A stretch of 64,000 nucleotides of DNA from Buddleja alternifolia (GCA_019426215.1 CM033400.1:19204568-19268567), one strand, 5' to 3'. Numbered from the stretch's first letter, positions 11,876-24,016 are shown. Numbers and translations are program-made. Notes: a model not told the origin generated them from the sequence alone.

Positions 11876-12392
11876 TGTGGGTGGAATTCCGTTTTTGGGC
11901 CAAGCTGGGTAGCCCAATGGTTTTATGGACTTGGATCCTTCTAGAAGATACTATATTCGGACATGATTAGCTAGAGGCCCCGACGACCCGACCTGCACAG
12001 GAAAGGCAGAGCTAATTATGGACAGCCAGGAGACAAGATCTAATCAATCACCAACCTTGCCATATATAGACCTGCGGAGATCAAGCCTGAGATTTTATAT
12101 CTTTTCCATTTATACCCGATTGATTATAGCCCAATATAGATAGATTATGATTAATTCCTACTGCCCCCCCCCCCCCCCCCCCCCCCGCCCCCCACCACCG
12201 CCACCAAATTCTTGTATAAATATTAACTTCTACAATGAATAAATGATCGAACTCTTTACCCCGTGGATGTAGTTCTTATTTTGGACCGAACCACGTATAT
12301 CTTGTGTCCCTTTTACATGATATTTGTATTTTATATTATATTTTTATATATTATATTGCATAATCTTATTGATATTAAACCCACACACATCA
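11876..12392 (+). repeat. 3' LTR of the Tat/Gypsy element (approximate edges)
   Basis: About 517 bp with the U3-R-U5 look of a Gypsy LTR: a TATA-like TGTATAAATATT near 12212, a GAATAAATGATC signal near 12237, CCGTGGATGTAG..GAACCACGTATATC in R/U5, and an end at ..ACACATCA. It follows the polypurine tract interrupted by the solo LTR. The 5' LTR is outside the window, so the edges cannot be checked. Confidence 0.6.
12164..12193 (+). repeat. Poly-C run
   Basis: 23 consecutive C, one G, then six C, followed by CCACC units, inside the Tat 3' LTR. The length is likely to be polymorphic or to carry sequencing error. Confidence 0.9.
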
Positions 12393-13191
12393 GGTGGACT
12401 ATAGAAAGACAAACTAAATTTTCTTAAATTGTGTATCTAATTGGCAGCTTGATATTCCTTTTTGGCCTTTCATTAGTTGTTACAGCAGGCCGCATCATCA
12501 TCATATGATGTGCTATCAAACTCTACTATACATCAAAATACATTTCCTTCTGCCTTGATTACTAAGAGAAGATCGAAAGTAGCCCCCATGCAACTTAAAA
12601 TTTCTGGGATTCTGTTGGATACCTGATCATCTTGTGTCGTTAAGTTTCAAAATATAGCACTCAGCAATGAAGTCACCTGTTACTTACACTCGAGTTCTTC
12701 TTGTGTTTTTTGAAATTCATTTCCTTTCTTTTTTGTAGCCAAATCTTAAACACACATAAATATAAGAACTAACAAAAAATATGGTATTTCAACTAAAAAC
12801 AACAATAGTAATTAGAGTGCCAAAACAGAAAGGTAGATGAAGACAGAGAATTACAGGCCAATATGAAATTATGCGCAACCTATTTTATAGTATTTGCAAC
12901 AATTTTTTTATCTGTTGAAGATGAAGAATATTGAATAGAATTTGCAGCAAGCAAAATGATATTATAAGTGATTTTAATTGACCCATTCATATTCTTGTGA
13001 ACCATTCATATTAGTATACATTGAACAAGCTTGTTTTCTATTAATTTCAAGTCCTTGAACATTCATTTAATAACAATAATAATAATTTTTTTAGTAATTT
13101 GAGGATAATATTAATTTATTACTATTGGGTTATTTTAGTTTTAACACAAAAGTTAAGAAATATAAATCATCCAAAATCATTCATACTTTTA
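12393..13191. other. Intergenic DNA, no gene recognised
   Basis: AT-rich sequence after the Tat element. Nothing with convincing coding character is seen; 12590-12720 has somewhat more balanced composition on the minus strand but no recognisable protein. Confidence 0.4.
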
Positions 13192-13262
13192 GAATATATT
13201 AGATTAGATTAGATTAGATAGATATATTAGATTAGATTAGATTAGAGTAGATAGATTAGATT
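13192..13262. repeat. (GATTA)n microsatellite
   Basis: Imperfect run of AGATT/GATTA pentamers interrupted by GATAGATATATT. Confidence 0.9.
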
Positions 13263-13289
13263 AAATTTACAAGGGAATCAAAACAAGAC

Positions 13290-13545
13290 GGTCTTTAGCT
13301 GAGCTTGTTAGCTAATTGGAACAACTTATAAGTTGTTTGAAAGTTTATAAGTTTTTACAAAGTATTAGGTAAATATTTTGTTCAAACATTTCATAAGCTC
13401 CGAGAATAACTTGTCAGGAGATTATAAACTCACAAAAAATAAGTTAGGAAATCACGACTTATTCTTTAAGAGCTTATAAGATGAGGGTTTATGAACTCTA
13501 AAAACATTTCATATGCTCTTAGAATAAGCTTAACCAAACTTAAAA
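13290..13545. mobile_element. Degenerate MITE related to the NIP-intron MITE
   Basis: Stretch rich in AGCTTATAAG and ATAAGCT words, starting TTAGCTGAGCTTG and ending near AAGCTTAACCAAAC. The vocabulary matches the clean MITE at 44099-44344, but the outermost GGGTGTTTGG ends and the TSD are not visible. Assignment is by resemblance only. Confidence 0.35.
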
Positions 13546-13572
13546 ATCATTCTCAAGAACGTAATATGTTCG

Positions 13573-14104
13573 TTAGTGCCTTGGCAAAGAGATGAAAGGT
13601 TTTAGACCGTGGGGATCCACCGCAAGGCCACTATGGTCAATTGTTCCTCCATACAGAGATGGAGGCAGGGCGCTTGTAGGAGCACTTGCCCCCCTTCCCC
13701 TCCCCCAAAACTTTGAGAAAAAAAATACTTGCCCCTAAAAAATTTAATATTTGAAATTTTGCCCCCCAAAATCTAAAAATAATAAGTTTCCACCACTTTT
13801 TATGTATCCGTACCCCCGGACCCAAAATTCTGGCTCCGTTCCTACCTCCATAGCATTTCAATTCGATGTCTTCTGCCACTCCACCTAAAGGGTGAGTTTA
13901 TAATTCAGCTTGTATAATAAGCTTGAATACACTTTAACAAAGATCATCTCAATCCTCTTCCCCCACGCCAAGTGCAGTCCTTCTCGGATCGAGGACCAAT
14001 TATATCTGAGATTCAATGATGGTATGCTTTCCTGAATTTCAGCAAAATCTCCACTGCCACTTACCTGAAGAGTCCCTACGAATTCATCATGGTCGTTAAA
14101 GCTA
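13573..14104 (-). pseudogene. Unrecognised gene fragment broken by a hAT MITE
   Basis: The minus strand has coding character on both sides of the MITE at 13654-13844. From 14104 downward an open frame reads DHDEFVGTLQ, then SGSGDFAEIQESIPSLN and YNWSSIREGLHLAWGKR. A CAG|GTAAGT donor-like site lies near 14066 and a TTTAG acceptor-like site near 13890. The presumed last exon would read GVAEDIELKCYGG (to the MITE), then TIDHSGLAVDPHGLKPF and a stop at 13575-13573. The MITE plus its TSD add 199 bp inside this exon. Upstream exons are cut off by the LTR at 14105. I do not recognise the family, and the exon structure is a guess. Confidence 0.35.
13654..13844. mobile_element. hAT-type MITE with perfect 8-bp TSD
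   Basis: A 191-bp insertion flanked by CCTCCATA on both sides (13646-13653 and 13845-13852). Eight-base duplications are the hAT signature. The right end, read inward, is TAGGAACGGAGCCAG, which matches 13 of 15 bases of the end at 62671 (CAGGAGCGGAGCCAG) adjoining a hAT transposase remnant. The left end CAGAGATGGAGGCAG is a weaker inverted copy. The interior is C/A-rich with no ORF. Confidence 0.8.
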
Positions 14105-14409
14105 TGTTGGGAAAAAAACGCAGCGGAAGAAAAAATCTCACGATAGCCATCTCGATTTGCATATTTAAATCTTAGTAATGCTAGAACTTACCCATTGTAG
14201 CGAAGTGGTTGGAGAACTCGACTCTTCAAAATTATCAGAATCCTCCGGGGAGCTGTCTACATCACTCCTTAGATTTTTCAGCCTTCTCAAATTTTCATTT
14301 GATTTCTTGAATCTAGATCCAAACGATGAATGTATGCCATCTTTTAATTATCACACAGAAAGCAAGAAGAAAAACTCTCCATTTTTCTCTCTGGAGTGTG
14401 ATAGTGTTA
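14105..14409 (-). repeat. Copia LTR fragment (antisense), terminal part
   Basis: On the minus strand this ends ..CTTCCGCTGCG..CCCAACA, an LTR 3' end, and contains TCTCCAACCACTTCGCTACA, also seen in the solo LTR near 11730 and in the piece at 27366-27783. It is the terminal part of an antisense LTR that continues at 16220-16724 and 26195-26727, interrupted by younger insertions. Confidence 0.65.
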
Positions 14410-16219
14410 TGTGTCCGGCGAGCCACTGTTTAGGCTAGGAAGTTTAAATTGTAACTACTATTACAGTCTTGTTTTAAATGTGAACGTTTTATTTATGGTA
14501 TGCTTCTTTATTGTTATTTACTTATAATAATATCGATAAAGATCCCAGGGATTACATTATGGTTAGGGGAGCGATCCCATGTCTATAAAATGCTCTCAAA
14601 GACCGTAATCCTCAATGTGCTCCAAGTCATAGAGGTTGTGAAATGTGGGATATCACGGCCTCGTCAATACTTTTTCGTGTTTGTCACTCTTATAAATATT
14701 GGCGTGTTCCATTGTCAATGGCCGGATGGGTCAATACATACACGAATATTCATACTTAGGAGAGTATGAAATTGAACGACCCCGCAAGGATTCCTCATTG
14801 GTTCTGTCGAACTTGGAGTTCTTCGGTTTCGTAGTGTTAGATTAGTCCTTAGAGCTGAGATGTCATTGGGAAGGGTACTATCCACTATACTTAGATGTAT
14901 ACGTGCATTGTAGGAGAGTCATATGGCGGCGTATGTTGGATATAGTCAGGTGTTATAGCGGAACAGATGACATTGGATATGGAATTCATCCAAGGTTAAA
15001 CACATGGCATTCCTATGTGGTTGCGATAATCTAAATGATCGATAAAAGCCTTTGATCAAAGCATATGTTTTGTAAGGGGGATTGGTGATCCCTACTTGGA
15101 AGACTGGATCATTAGATGTCACAACACAGTTATAGTTTCTAAGGTTATTAGTGTTTCGACCAGCGTCAAACCCTAAACCATAGACGAAAAATTGATGAAA
15201 GAATTTGACTCACACAAAATCATAACCTGAAAAGGTTTCCTTTTCATCGTTAGCATCTAGGTAGTCGTGGCGAAGTTTCTAGACATTGATCCACAATCAA
15301 TGGGTGCCTTGATTTGATTTGGTGAAATTAATTCAAGACCGTGTTAATTATGGGAATAATTAATTAAGCCTTTGGGATAGGACCTATTGCTAGCTTACTA
15401 ATGAGCCTGAGTGGTCACATACATAACTTAGTGTTGTACCGATTGGCTTAGTTAATTCTTAGAGAATTAATGGAGAATAGTAATTAATTAAAAAATTAAT
15501 TAATTGGGAAAAAAAGGGATTTTAATTAATTAGAATCTCTAATTTAATATTGAAATGATATGTTAAACTAGGAGATAAAATTAATTAAAATCCATTTGAT
15601 AAAAGAGAATTTAATTAATTGAGTATTAATTAAAGTGGTCCAAGACAAATAATCATAAGTCATTGGACTTATTCATTTAATGTTTGACTCAGGCCCAAAG
15701 GAAATAAAGAAGAGAAGATGAGAGAGAGCCCACTAGGTCAAGAGACCTAGTGGGGGACACCCTCTTTGGAATTGTGAAGAGGATGATATAATCCTCATCA
15801 TCATCATCACACGCCTACATCAACTCATAACATAGGAGTGTTTTCTTTCTCTTCTTTTGCTGCTCTTGTAAGTCAAAAAGGTTTCTCCCAAGATTTCTAA
15901 AAAAGCCAAAACTTCAATATTGTTCTGGCTAACACTGGTGAAGATAATGGAGGGTACGAACTGCGGTGTGGATACACCGCGCAGAGGCGCAATACTTGAG
16001 ACGCTAGAGCAATTTTATCCTGGAGATTTGAAGCAGGGAGTTGCTTAAAAAGAAAGTTGTTGATTCGTTCTTCAAAAGATAAACACGAGTAAACTTTTCT
16101 CATTAGTTTTGAATCCGATAGTTCAATATCTGCATAAGCTTGTCTAGGGGATGCCGGATTTTTAAAAAATTATCTGTTTTTGTTGTGCAGGCATCCTCGG
16201 AGTTGTACCGATTCCAACA
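14410..16219 (+). repeat. Copia LTR of a second family, solo in this position
   Basis: About 1810 bp beginning near TGTGTCCGGCGAGCC and ending ATTCCAACA. It aligns block by block with the 3' LTR at 49450-51667: shared words include GGTTAGGGGAGC, AATGCTCTCAAAGACCGTAATC, GTGGGATATCAC, GATTCCTCATTGGT and AGGAGAGTCATA. It interrupts the antisense LTR whose pieces lie at 14105-14409 and 16220-16724. No five-base duplication is recognisable at the chosen edges, so the start may be off or the TSD eroded. Confidence 0.65.
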
Positions 16220-16724
16220 AAGTGGACTGCTAGGGTAGAGAGGACAGAAAGGATTTTTAGTGTTGGGAAGCGTGTAGGATGATAATGAATCACTTAGGTT
16301 AAAATTCCTTAAGTGTTAGATATTTATATGTTATAAAACACTTAAACCCATTAACCAAACAACTAAGCAAACCAAGCCCATATGGGCGTCCATGAGGACG
16401 CTTATGACCGAGTGGACTAGGTCAAACTGATTCCAATTGCTTGGTCTTGCTTTTATTTAATTATTAATTAATTAATTAATAATAGGAATTAATTCATTGA
16501 ATTATTTCTCCAAGAAATAAATAATTTGATTAAATCCATTTTTAATTAATTTATTTATTCATCTAATGAATATTAAATAATTTATTAATATTTAATTTAT
16601 CCAATAAATTAAATACTCTGAAGCTTTCCCAAAATATTCCCATTTGTTTTTCTTTGCTATTCCTTAAAGAGCAACTCTTTAGGTTCGTCTCGTTTAGTAA
16701 TGAGAGGAATTCAAAGAAAGTGAG
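16220..16724 (-). repeat. Copia LTR fragment (antisense), middle part
   Basis: The reverse complement resembles the solo LTR at 11035-11400: ACCTAAAGAGT, GGATAAATTAAAT and GGACGCCCA/T blocks in the same order. It ends at the GTGAG target of the complete Copia element and resumes beyond that element and the adjacent MITE. Confidence 0.65.
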
Positions 16725-18382
16725 TGTTAGGTATATGCCCTAGATGCCAATGAGGACAAATAGTTAGATTAGGGTATCTCATTATGTTGTACAAACTATT
16801 AAAATGATATTAATAAAGGCATCTGCAGTTTGTTCATATAAATCTTTATGGCATCTAAATAAGTATTGAACATATAGTCCATGTGAATAAAGGTTTGACT
16901 CTTTGCCCTTTATGGAATAAAGACATGGCATGCGAAGAGTCTTACACCTTATCACTTAAAAGGGTTCGCAAGTCAAAGAATCTTAATTGGGCATTAAGAT
17001 TCGACTTGTATGACACATGCTCTGACGATGAGTGCCAGTCGAACACTATAGGGTAGTGGGAGCAAGTATCATAGATATGTCAATGGAATTGACATATTCG
17101 AACACGGCTCGTAGTAATCTGATCACATGGGTATTTACTCAGTGACTGTCAATGATTGGATTACTGATCGTAATAGTATGCGTGAGCCTTAGACCTAAGG
17201 GTTCATGATCAATGTGCTTGTATTATTGGATCTGTTACCAGAGTAGTTAGGCCCATATCACCCGTCGGTGGGGTCGACCTCGAAGTGCGATATCAATGAG
17301 ATAAGTAGTAGTTGATCAGTGATCACCAAGATGGGATTCACTGTCTCGATAGTAAACGAGAAAGTATCCTGTGCAATTATAGGCTAATGCAATTATAAAT
17401 CTTTGGCCAAAGCATAACAACTAACTCATGTGGGACATTGAAGGTAGTTTAGTAATTTCATTATGCTATAATCTAATGCACAGTATCAAGTTTTGTGAGT
17501 TTGACATTTTCCATAACTCTCACTTGATCGGGATACGTCAGTGAAGGGCTTATACTCATATGACATTTATGATCAAGAGGTTCGTAAAATGATTCGTTCA
17601 TTTCGTACTCAATTGGGTTACGATGTGAGTCCACGGGACTGGCTAGGTGACACTCACATCCTTAGTTAATTTCTCCCTTTGCTAATTGAGACGAACCTAA
17701 AGAGTCGCGCTATAAGAAACGAGCGGGATGTATCTTTTTGTGTAAATCTTTTAGAAAGAATTAAATGGACTGATTGATTTAATTAGGCTAAGTCAATTAA
17801 TTAAATATTTAATTTAATTAGATTAAATTAAATTATTTGATTAGTACATTAATTAATTGGAATTAATTAATAGTATATATTATATTTAAATTAGATTTAA
17901 ATTTAAATATATACAGATAGGCTAGAAACTAGACAAGCAAATTAAAAGCCCACCCATTCCAAGGCAACCCTAGTAGGGGCGGCCACTTAGGGCTTTTTGG
18001 AGTAGCCTCCAACTTGTTCCACAAGTTAGTTGAGTTTAAAAGGACTCCTATAGTGGAACAAACCCTAAGTAACAAGATAACATTACACAACACAAAAAGA
18101 AAAGAACTCTCTCCCCTCTCTCCTCTCTAGCCGTCCACTACTGTAAAGAAGGAGGAGTCTCGAGATCTTTGGAAGGCTCGTTTCGCGTGAAGCTTTAGAG
18201 ACAGGAGCCCTTGGAGAATTGTTGTTCTGCAGAATCAATAAACGAATCAAAAGGGTATGTTTATTCGTTCTAAATTTTGCGAAACCCATGAAAAATCATC
18301 AGATCTATTTTTGTGATCTACCAGTAAGAATCCTCGAATCTTCCGCTGCAATTCTCTGTTTTCCTGTATGGGATTCCTAACA
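16725..18382 (+). repeat. 5' LTR of the complete Copia
   Basis: Begins TGTTAGGTATATGCCC and ends GGGATTCCTAACA, directly before GTGGTATCAGAGCC. The length equals that of the 3' LTR (1658 bp). It contains a block of TTAATTAA-type AT-rich sequence near 17760-17920 and a pyrimidine-rich CTCTCTCCCCTCTCTCCTC stretch near 18106. Confidence 0.92.
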
Positions 18383-18383
18383 G

Positions 18384-18395
18384 TGGTATCAGAGC
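18384..18395 (+). other. Primer-binding site (tRNA-iMet) of the complete Copia
   Basis: TGGTATCAGAGC one base after the LTR end. Confidence 0.92.
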
Positions 18396-18736
18396 CGACT
18401 TAAACGAATCTGATGATTTTTGCGTTTAAGATTATGTTGGTTAAAATTGGATTTTTATAAAATTTGATTTTATGTATTTAATATTCGATGTTAAATCTGA
18501 AATTTCGAAAATATACATCGCCTTGAAATCGTCGCACGATTGCATGCTTTTTCGCCGCCGGCAACGGCGAATCGGGGTGGCACCACCATGTATTTTTGAA
18601 GCACACACGAGCACCACCCCGCTGCTCATGTAATTTGAAAAAAAAAAAAGGTGGCAGCGCTGATTTGCGCCGCCGCCCGGCGACGAAACTAGGGCGGTAT
18701 ATGTTGCCCTAGTCGTGCGCTGGGCTGGGCCCAGTA

Positions 18737-18778
<42 letters not shown>

Positions 18779-19625
18779 TTAATAAATATTAGGGTTTGAC
18801 CCTAATAGACGAATTCGACCCGTGATTTGTCAAAACCCCTTTTTCCTAAAATGTTTTTCTTAATATTAAATTGGATTTAATTAAGTAAAAATTGGATTTG
18901 ACTTTAATATTAAATTGGATTTAATAATATCATAAATTAAATTGGAGTTTTATTTATGATTTGCGACGACTAAATAAATAGGATTTATTTTAGGTTGATT
19001 ATATTTTCCAAAATAAATTAGGAATAAGTTTGACTTATTTCCTAAATAATAAATTAGATTTATTTCCTTTTAAAATTAAAATCAAAATTCATCTTTTCTA
19101 ATTAAATTAGATTTAATCAGTTTTTGAATTTCTTTTCGATTTTAAACTCAAAACCAACATAAACTTAAATAGTTTTCTTACATGTTTTGATGTATGTTGT
19201 GGTGGATGCTTCCATGGACTTAGGGTTTTACCGCTTTAGTATTATATGGGTTGTATTGGGCAATTGCCCCCCAGTTTGTACTTTTAATTTTGGTAGTATG
19301 ATGTATAGGGTGCTTTCTGAGTTGTGTATATTAGAGGTAGGACTTTTTCAAGCTTGGAGCCCGAAGATCTATTAGAAATTAGATTTGTAATAGACCCCTA
19401 TCCCCTGATTGATCTATTGGCTTGGATCAATCTAGAATGTCCATGGACATGCATGTTGTTAGAATAACTAGGTTTTTCTATGTATGCATAATTATAATCC
19501 ATAAATGCGCGTAATAAATTAATGTGCAAAGTGAGACCTTAATTTTACAAAAATTCTCCCACATTAAATACTAAGTAAATAGGGGATATTGGATATCCTG
19601 GCTCTCCATCAAACTTGGAAAAGAT
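18396..19625 (+). other. Copia leader, AT-rich proximal part
   Basis: Non-coding leader between the primer-binding site and the hairpin cluster. It contains an (AT)n tract at about 18740-18774, repeated ATTGGATTTAATTA words from 18860 to 19110, and no ORF resembling a protein. The short open frame at 19187-19375 is not convincing. Confidence 0.6.
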
Positions 19626-19626
19626 G

Positions 19627-20033
19627 GGATTATGAGTTATGCATGGCGTCGTCCTGACTAATGGGGCTTATGCATTAATTCATAATCCATATCTCTTCAA
19701 GTGCATTTGATGCCATCGGTCGAAGCAAATCTTATCCCATACACCGTTACAGGTTGCAAGATAAGATTCAACTGTTAGATCAATAGGAGTTGATGGGAAA
19801 GTACTTAGATGGATCACCACCAATATTTCGTTACAGGCTGAGGTTGAGTGATCCATGAGCCAAAGGTAGATTGAATCATCAGTAAGACTGGTTAACATGG
19901 CATGTCACTTCAAAAGTTCCAATGAGCCATACATCGTTACAGATTGCAACTCATTGAAATTTTTGAAGAACTCAATCACTCACTATGAAATCTTTCCAAC
20001 GAGATTTCCATTCATTGCAGTGGGAGTGCAATG
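19627..20033 (+). other. Serial RNA hairpins in the Copia leader
   Basis: Five stem-loops lie in a row 120 bp upstream of gag. H0 19627-19688: an 18-bp stem with one bulge. H1 19728-19768: 9-bp perfect stem (AATCTTATC/GATAAGATT). H2 19809-19856: 9-bp perfect stem (ATGGATCAC/GTGATCCAT). H3 19908-19968: 19-bp stem with one mismatch. H4 20013-20033: 7-bp stem (CATTGCA/TGCAATG) around a GTGGGAG loop. The loops of H1, H2 and H3 all carry YCGTTACAGRYTG; the 23-nt loops of H1 and H3 are identical at 21 positions, while their stems are unrelated. Role unknown; Gag binding, packaging, dimerisation or translation control are possible. Confidence 0.75.
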
Positions 20034-20152
20034 GTTCGAAAAATGCAGTGGGAGCCAAGTCAAAAATTAAAGTCCTAATTTTTACTTGGGTATAACATAA
20101 TTATCTAATTGAATCTTGGTTAATTTTCTGTAGTAATTTTATCTCTCTCAAA

Positions 20153-23100
20153 ATGGTTAGTAACCCTCTATCCATACTGCTTGAGAAAATGTCCTCACTG
20201 GACCAAACTACGGTGACTGGGTCAAGAGGCAAAGAGCTGGTCTCAGAAAGAAATCACTTGAGCATGTTTTAGAACAAGATGGTCCAACATTCCCTGGGGC
20301 TGAAAATGGAACATCTGTTCTCAAAATTAACAAGAAATGGAATTTTGATGCTCAAAAGGTCACCAGTTACATGTTGAAGTCAATGAGCAAGGAATTGAGA
20401 TATATTCATTTGGATATGGAGAATCCCAAATCCATCATGCTTCATTTGGAGGAAATATTCGGGGAACATGGAAAATCAATTCGGTATTATTTATCGAAAG
20501 TACTTTTTCAAGCAAGAATGGGAGAAAATGATGAAGTAGCAAGTCATGTTATGAACATGATATCCATGATTGGAAGACTCCAGACTCTGGGAAGTTTCAT
20601 GGATTTTCATCTTCAAGTAAACCTTATTCTTCAATCTCTTCCCAAGTCCTTTTCTGCTTTTGTCACTGACTTTGAAGTTGATGACCTGGGAAGTTCCTTA
20701 ATGGATCTTAAAGACAGACTTGTTTACATACAAGCTCTCATGAGGAGGGAATTGGAAGATGATTTACCTCTAAATGGACTGCTCGGCATTACTCCTGATA
20801 ACCATAGAAGGGGAAAGAAGCGCCCAAGGATTGCAACAACATGTATTCACTGCCAAGAGGTGGACAACTGGAAAAATGACTGCCCTAAGCTGAAAGCAAA
20901 AATTACTCTAGGTATAGAACTTAATGTTTTAGAAACAAATTGTTCTGTTACCATATTTTCAACTTCCTGAATTCTAGACTCTAGGGCTAGTGCTCACATA
21001 TGTGTTATGAACCAGGAGCTGGAAAGAAGTAAGAAGCTGGAGCATGGTGAAGTGATGATCAATGTTGGCAGCGGTCATAGTGCAGCAGCCTCACACATTG
21101 GCACCACTTCCCTTAGTTTATCATCTGGACATTTATTATATTTAGACAATTGCCTTGTTTTGCCCGACGGGCTTAAGAATATTGTTTCAATTCCTGTTTT
21201 AGTCAGGAAAGGTTATTTATTTTCCTTTATGAACAATTCTTGTGACATTTATTTTAGAAATGAATGTGTTGGCAATGCGTCTTTAATAAATGGTTTATAT
21301 TATATTAATGTCCAAAATGATTGTAATATTAATGTTGTAACAAGAAAACGCAGAATGTATGACACAAACTTGAGACAGCTATGGCACTTGAGACTAGGTC
21401 ATGTCGGGGACCAAAGACTTCACGAGTTAGAAAAGGATGGAGTCATAAACTCATTGGGATTAGATCCCTGTCCCACTTGTGAGTCTTGTATCCAAGGCAA
21501 AATGACCAAGTCCTCCTTCACAGGGAATTTTGAAAGAGCCACAGAAGTCTTAGGTCTAGTTCATACTGATGTGTGCTGACCATTTGGAAATATGGCCCGC
21601 GGTGGTTTTCAGTACTTCATCACATTTATCGATGACCATTCTAGGTATGGCTACGTGTATTTAATGAAGTACAAGTCTGAATCATTCGAGAAATTCATTG
21701 AATTCAAGACTTTAGTCCAAAACCAAACCAGGCATCATATCAAGACACTTCGGTCTAACCGCGGTGGCGAGTATATGAATGCGGAGTTTGACCAGTTCCT
21801 TCGGGAACATGGCATACTATTGCAGCTTACTCCTCCAGCAACTCCACAATTAAATGGTGTAGCAGAACGAAGGAATCGAACACTGTTGGACATGGTTCGA
21901 TCTATGCTCAGCTACACAGATTTGCCCATTTCATTGTGGGGACACGCGCTGATTACAGCAACTCACATTTTGAATAGATGTCCCTCCAAATCTGTTCCTA
22001 GAACACCGTATCAGATATGACGTGGAAGGAAGCCTAATCTGAAACACATAAGAATATGGAGTTGCCCAGCTTACATGAAAAAGACCAAGGTAGAGAAATT
22101 GGAGGCTAGGTCCATAAAAGGGCGATTTGTTGGATATCCCGAGGATTCTATGGGATACCTTTTCTACCTTCCCAATGATCAGAGAATCATTGTTGCCTTA
22201 CAGGCAATCTTTCTCGAAGAAGAATTCATTCGAGAAGGAGGAGCTGGTAGAAGTATTGTTCTACAGAACAAAATGAATCCCATGTGGAAGACACTATTCA
22301 AAAGACCCAACCCGACCCAGAAACGACACAACCATCAGTGCGCAGGTCTACTAGAGTATCTCAACCGCCTGTGAGATATGGTTCTCTGCTACAAGGAGAG
22401 CATAATTTGTATGCAGTAGCAGAAGGAAACCATGGAGACGATCCCTCTAGTTATGACCAGGCAATGATGGATATGGATTCTGCAAAATGGCATGAAGCTA
22501 TGAAAGTGGAAATGGATTCGATGTATTCGAACCAAGTCTAGAATCTAGTAGATCCTCCCAAAGGTATTGTACATCTTGGATGCAAATGGATCTATAAGAG
22601 AAAGATAGGTCTGGATGGCAAGGTGGATACCTATAAGGTCAGGCTAGTGGTGAAAGGGTATAGTCAAAAGGAGGGCATTGACTATGAGGAAACCTTTTCA
22701 CCAGTAGCTATGATCAAATCCATTAGAATTCTACTTTCAATAGCTGCATACCTGGATTATGAGATCTGGCAAATGGAAGTGAAAATTGCCTTCCTAAATG
22801 GATTCCTCGAGGAGGATATCTATATGGAGCAGCCCAAAGGTTTTCTATCCAATGCCGATTCTCATAAGGTCTGCAAGTTAAATCGGTCCATTTATGGACT
22901 GAAGCAGGCCTCTCGCAGTTGGAACCTTCGTTTTGATGAAGAAGTACGAAACAACGGCTTTATCAAAAATGAGGATGAACCATGTGTCTATAAAAAGGTC
23001 AGTGGGAGCAAGATATCATTCCTGGTACTATACGTGGACGACATTCTACTTATAGGGAATGATACAGGTTTGCTAACTTCAGTTAAGACATGGCTTTCAA

Positions 23101-24016
23101 GCACATTCTCCATGAAAGACTTAGGAGAAGCCACCTATGTCCTAGGAATTTGAATCTACAGGGATAGATCGAATAAGACAATAGGTCTCTCCCAAGCCCT
23201 CTACTTAGAAAAGGTCCTGAAGCAATTTGGGATGGAAAATTCTAAAAGAGGTCTTTTGCCCATGAGACATGGAATTCATCTCTCCAAAAAGATGAGTCCT
23301 CAAAGTGAGGAAGATCGAAGAGAAATGAATACCATCCCCTATGCATCAGCAGTGGGAAGTCTCATGTACGCTATGTTATGCACGAGACCAGATCTTGCAT
23401 AAGCTGTGAGCGTAGTAAGTAGGTTTCAAGCTAACCCAGGCAAAGAACATTGGATGGCCGTGAAATCAATCTTAAAGTACTTGAGAAGAACTAAAGATAT
23501 GATCCTCACATATGGCAATGGAGAAATGAAAGTGGATGGTTATATTGATTCAAATTTCCAATCTGACATCGATGACCGAAAATCTACTTCTGGGTTCATA
23601 TTCACTTTGAACGGTGGAGCAGTGTCTTGGAAAAGTTCCAAGCAAAGCACAACTGCCGATTCGACCACCGAAGCTGAATATGTGGCAGCCTCGGAGGCAG
23701 CCAAGGAGGCTATTTAGATAAAGAAGTTCATTACTGAACTTCAAGTTGTTCCTAGCATGGAGCTTCCGTTGCCACTATGGTGTGACAACAACGGAGCCAT
23801 CGCGCAAGCAAAGGAACCAAGGTCTCACAACAAATCCAAACACATAGAGAGGAGATATCACATAATTCGAGAAATCGTTGGAAAAGGCGACATCGCCGTG
23901 CAGAAAATAACCTCAGCGAGTAACTTAGCTAACCCACTCACTAAGCCATTAGCGCAGGCGGTGCTAAAGCAACATCTTGAGAAGATGGGTATAAGATACC
24001 AAAGCGATTGGCATTA
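20153..24016 (+). pseudogene. Copia gag-pol polyprotein, disabled
   Basis: Gag starts at 20153; a one-base deletion near 20187 shifts the frame. Gag continues to a zinc knuckle near 20840-20882, where the conserved His is Asn (CIHCQEVDNWKNDC). The protease box is DSRASAHI near 20980, with Arg in place of the usual Gly. Integrase keeps its HHCC finger (HLRLGH near 21386, CPTCESC near 21470), but the second catalytic Asp is Asn (LRSNRGGEY near 21750); the third, Glu, is present in VAERRNR. RT has YVDDILLIG near 23031. RNase H keeps its acidic residues (DGYIDSN, STTEAEY, LWCDNN). Stops lie at about 20968, 21577, 22018, 22539, 23151, 23399 and 23716, with a further frameshift near 22270. It ends at 24016, just before the polypurine tract. 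Confidence 0.9.

Larger units (their letters stand above)
2742..12392 (+). mobile_element. Tat-lineage Ty3/Gypsy retrotransposon, 3' two thirds, decayed
   Basis: A composite of RT, RNase H, a second RNase H, integrase, a repeat-bearing 3' region, an antisense ORF and a 3' LTR, all in the layout known for Tat elements (Ogre/Retand relatives). The second RNase H between pol RNase H and integrase is the lineage marker. The 5' LTR, gag, protease and the start of RT are missing because a Copia insertion ends at 2741; they should lie left of the window. A solo Copia LTR (10118-11862) splits the 3' end. Many stops and frameshifts indicate an old, non-autonomous copy. Confidence 0.8.

Noticed and set aside
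18383..18400. tRNA-like TGGTATCAGAGC words (also near 1218 and 40348)
   Set aside because: They are retrotransposon primer-binding sites next to LTR ends, not tRNA genes; no cloverleaf can be built around them.
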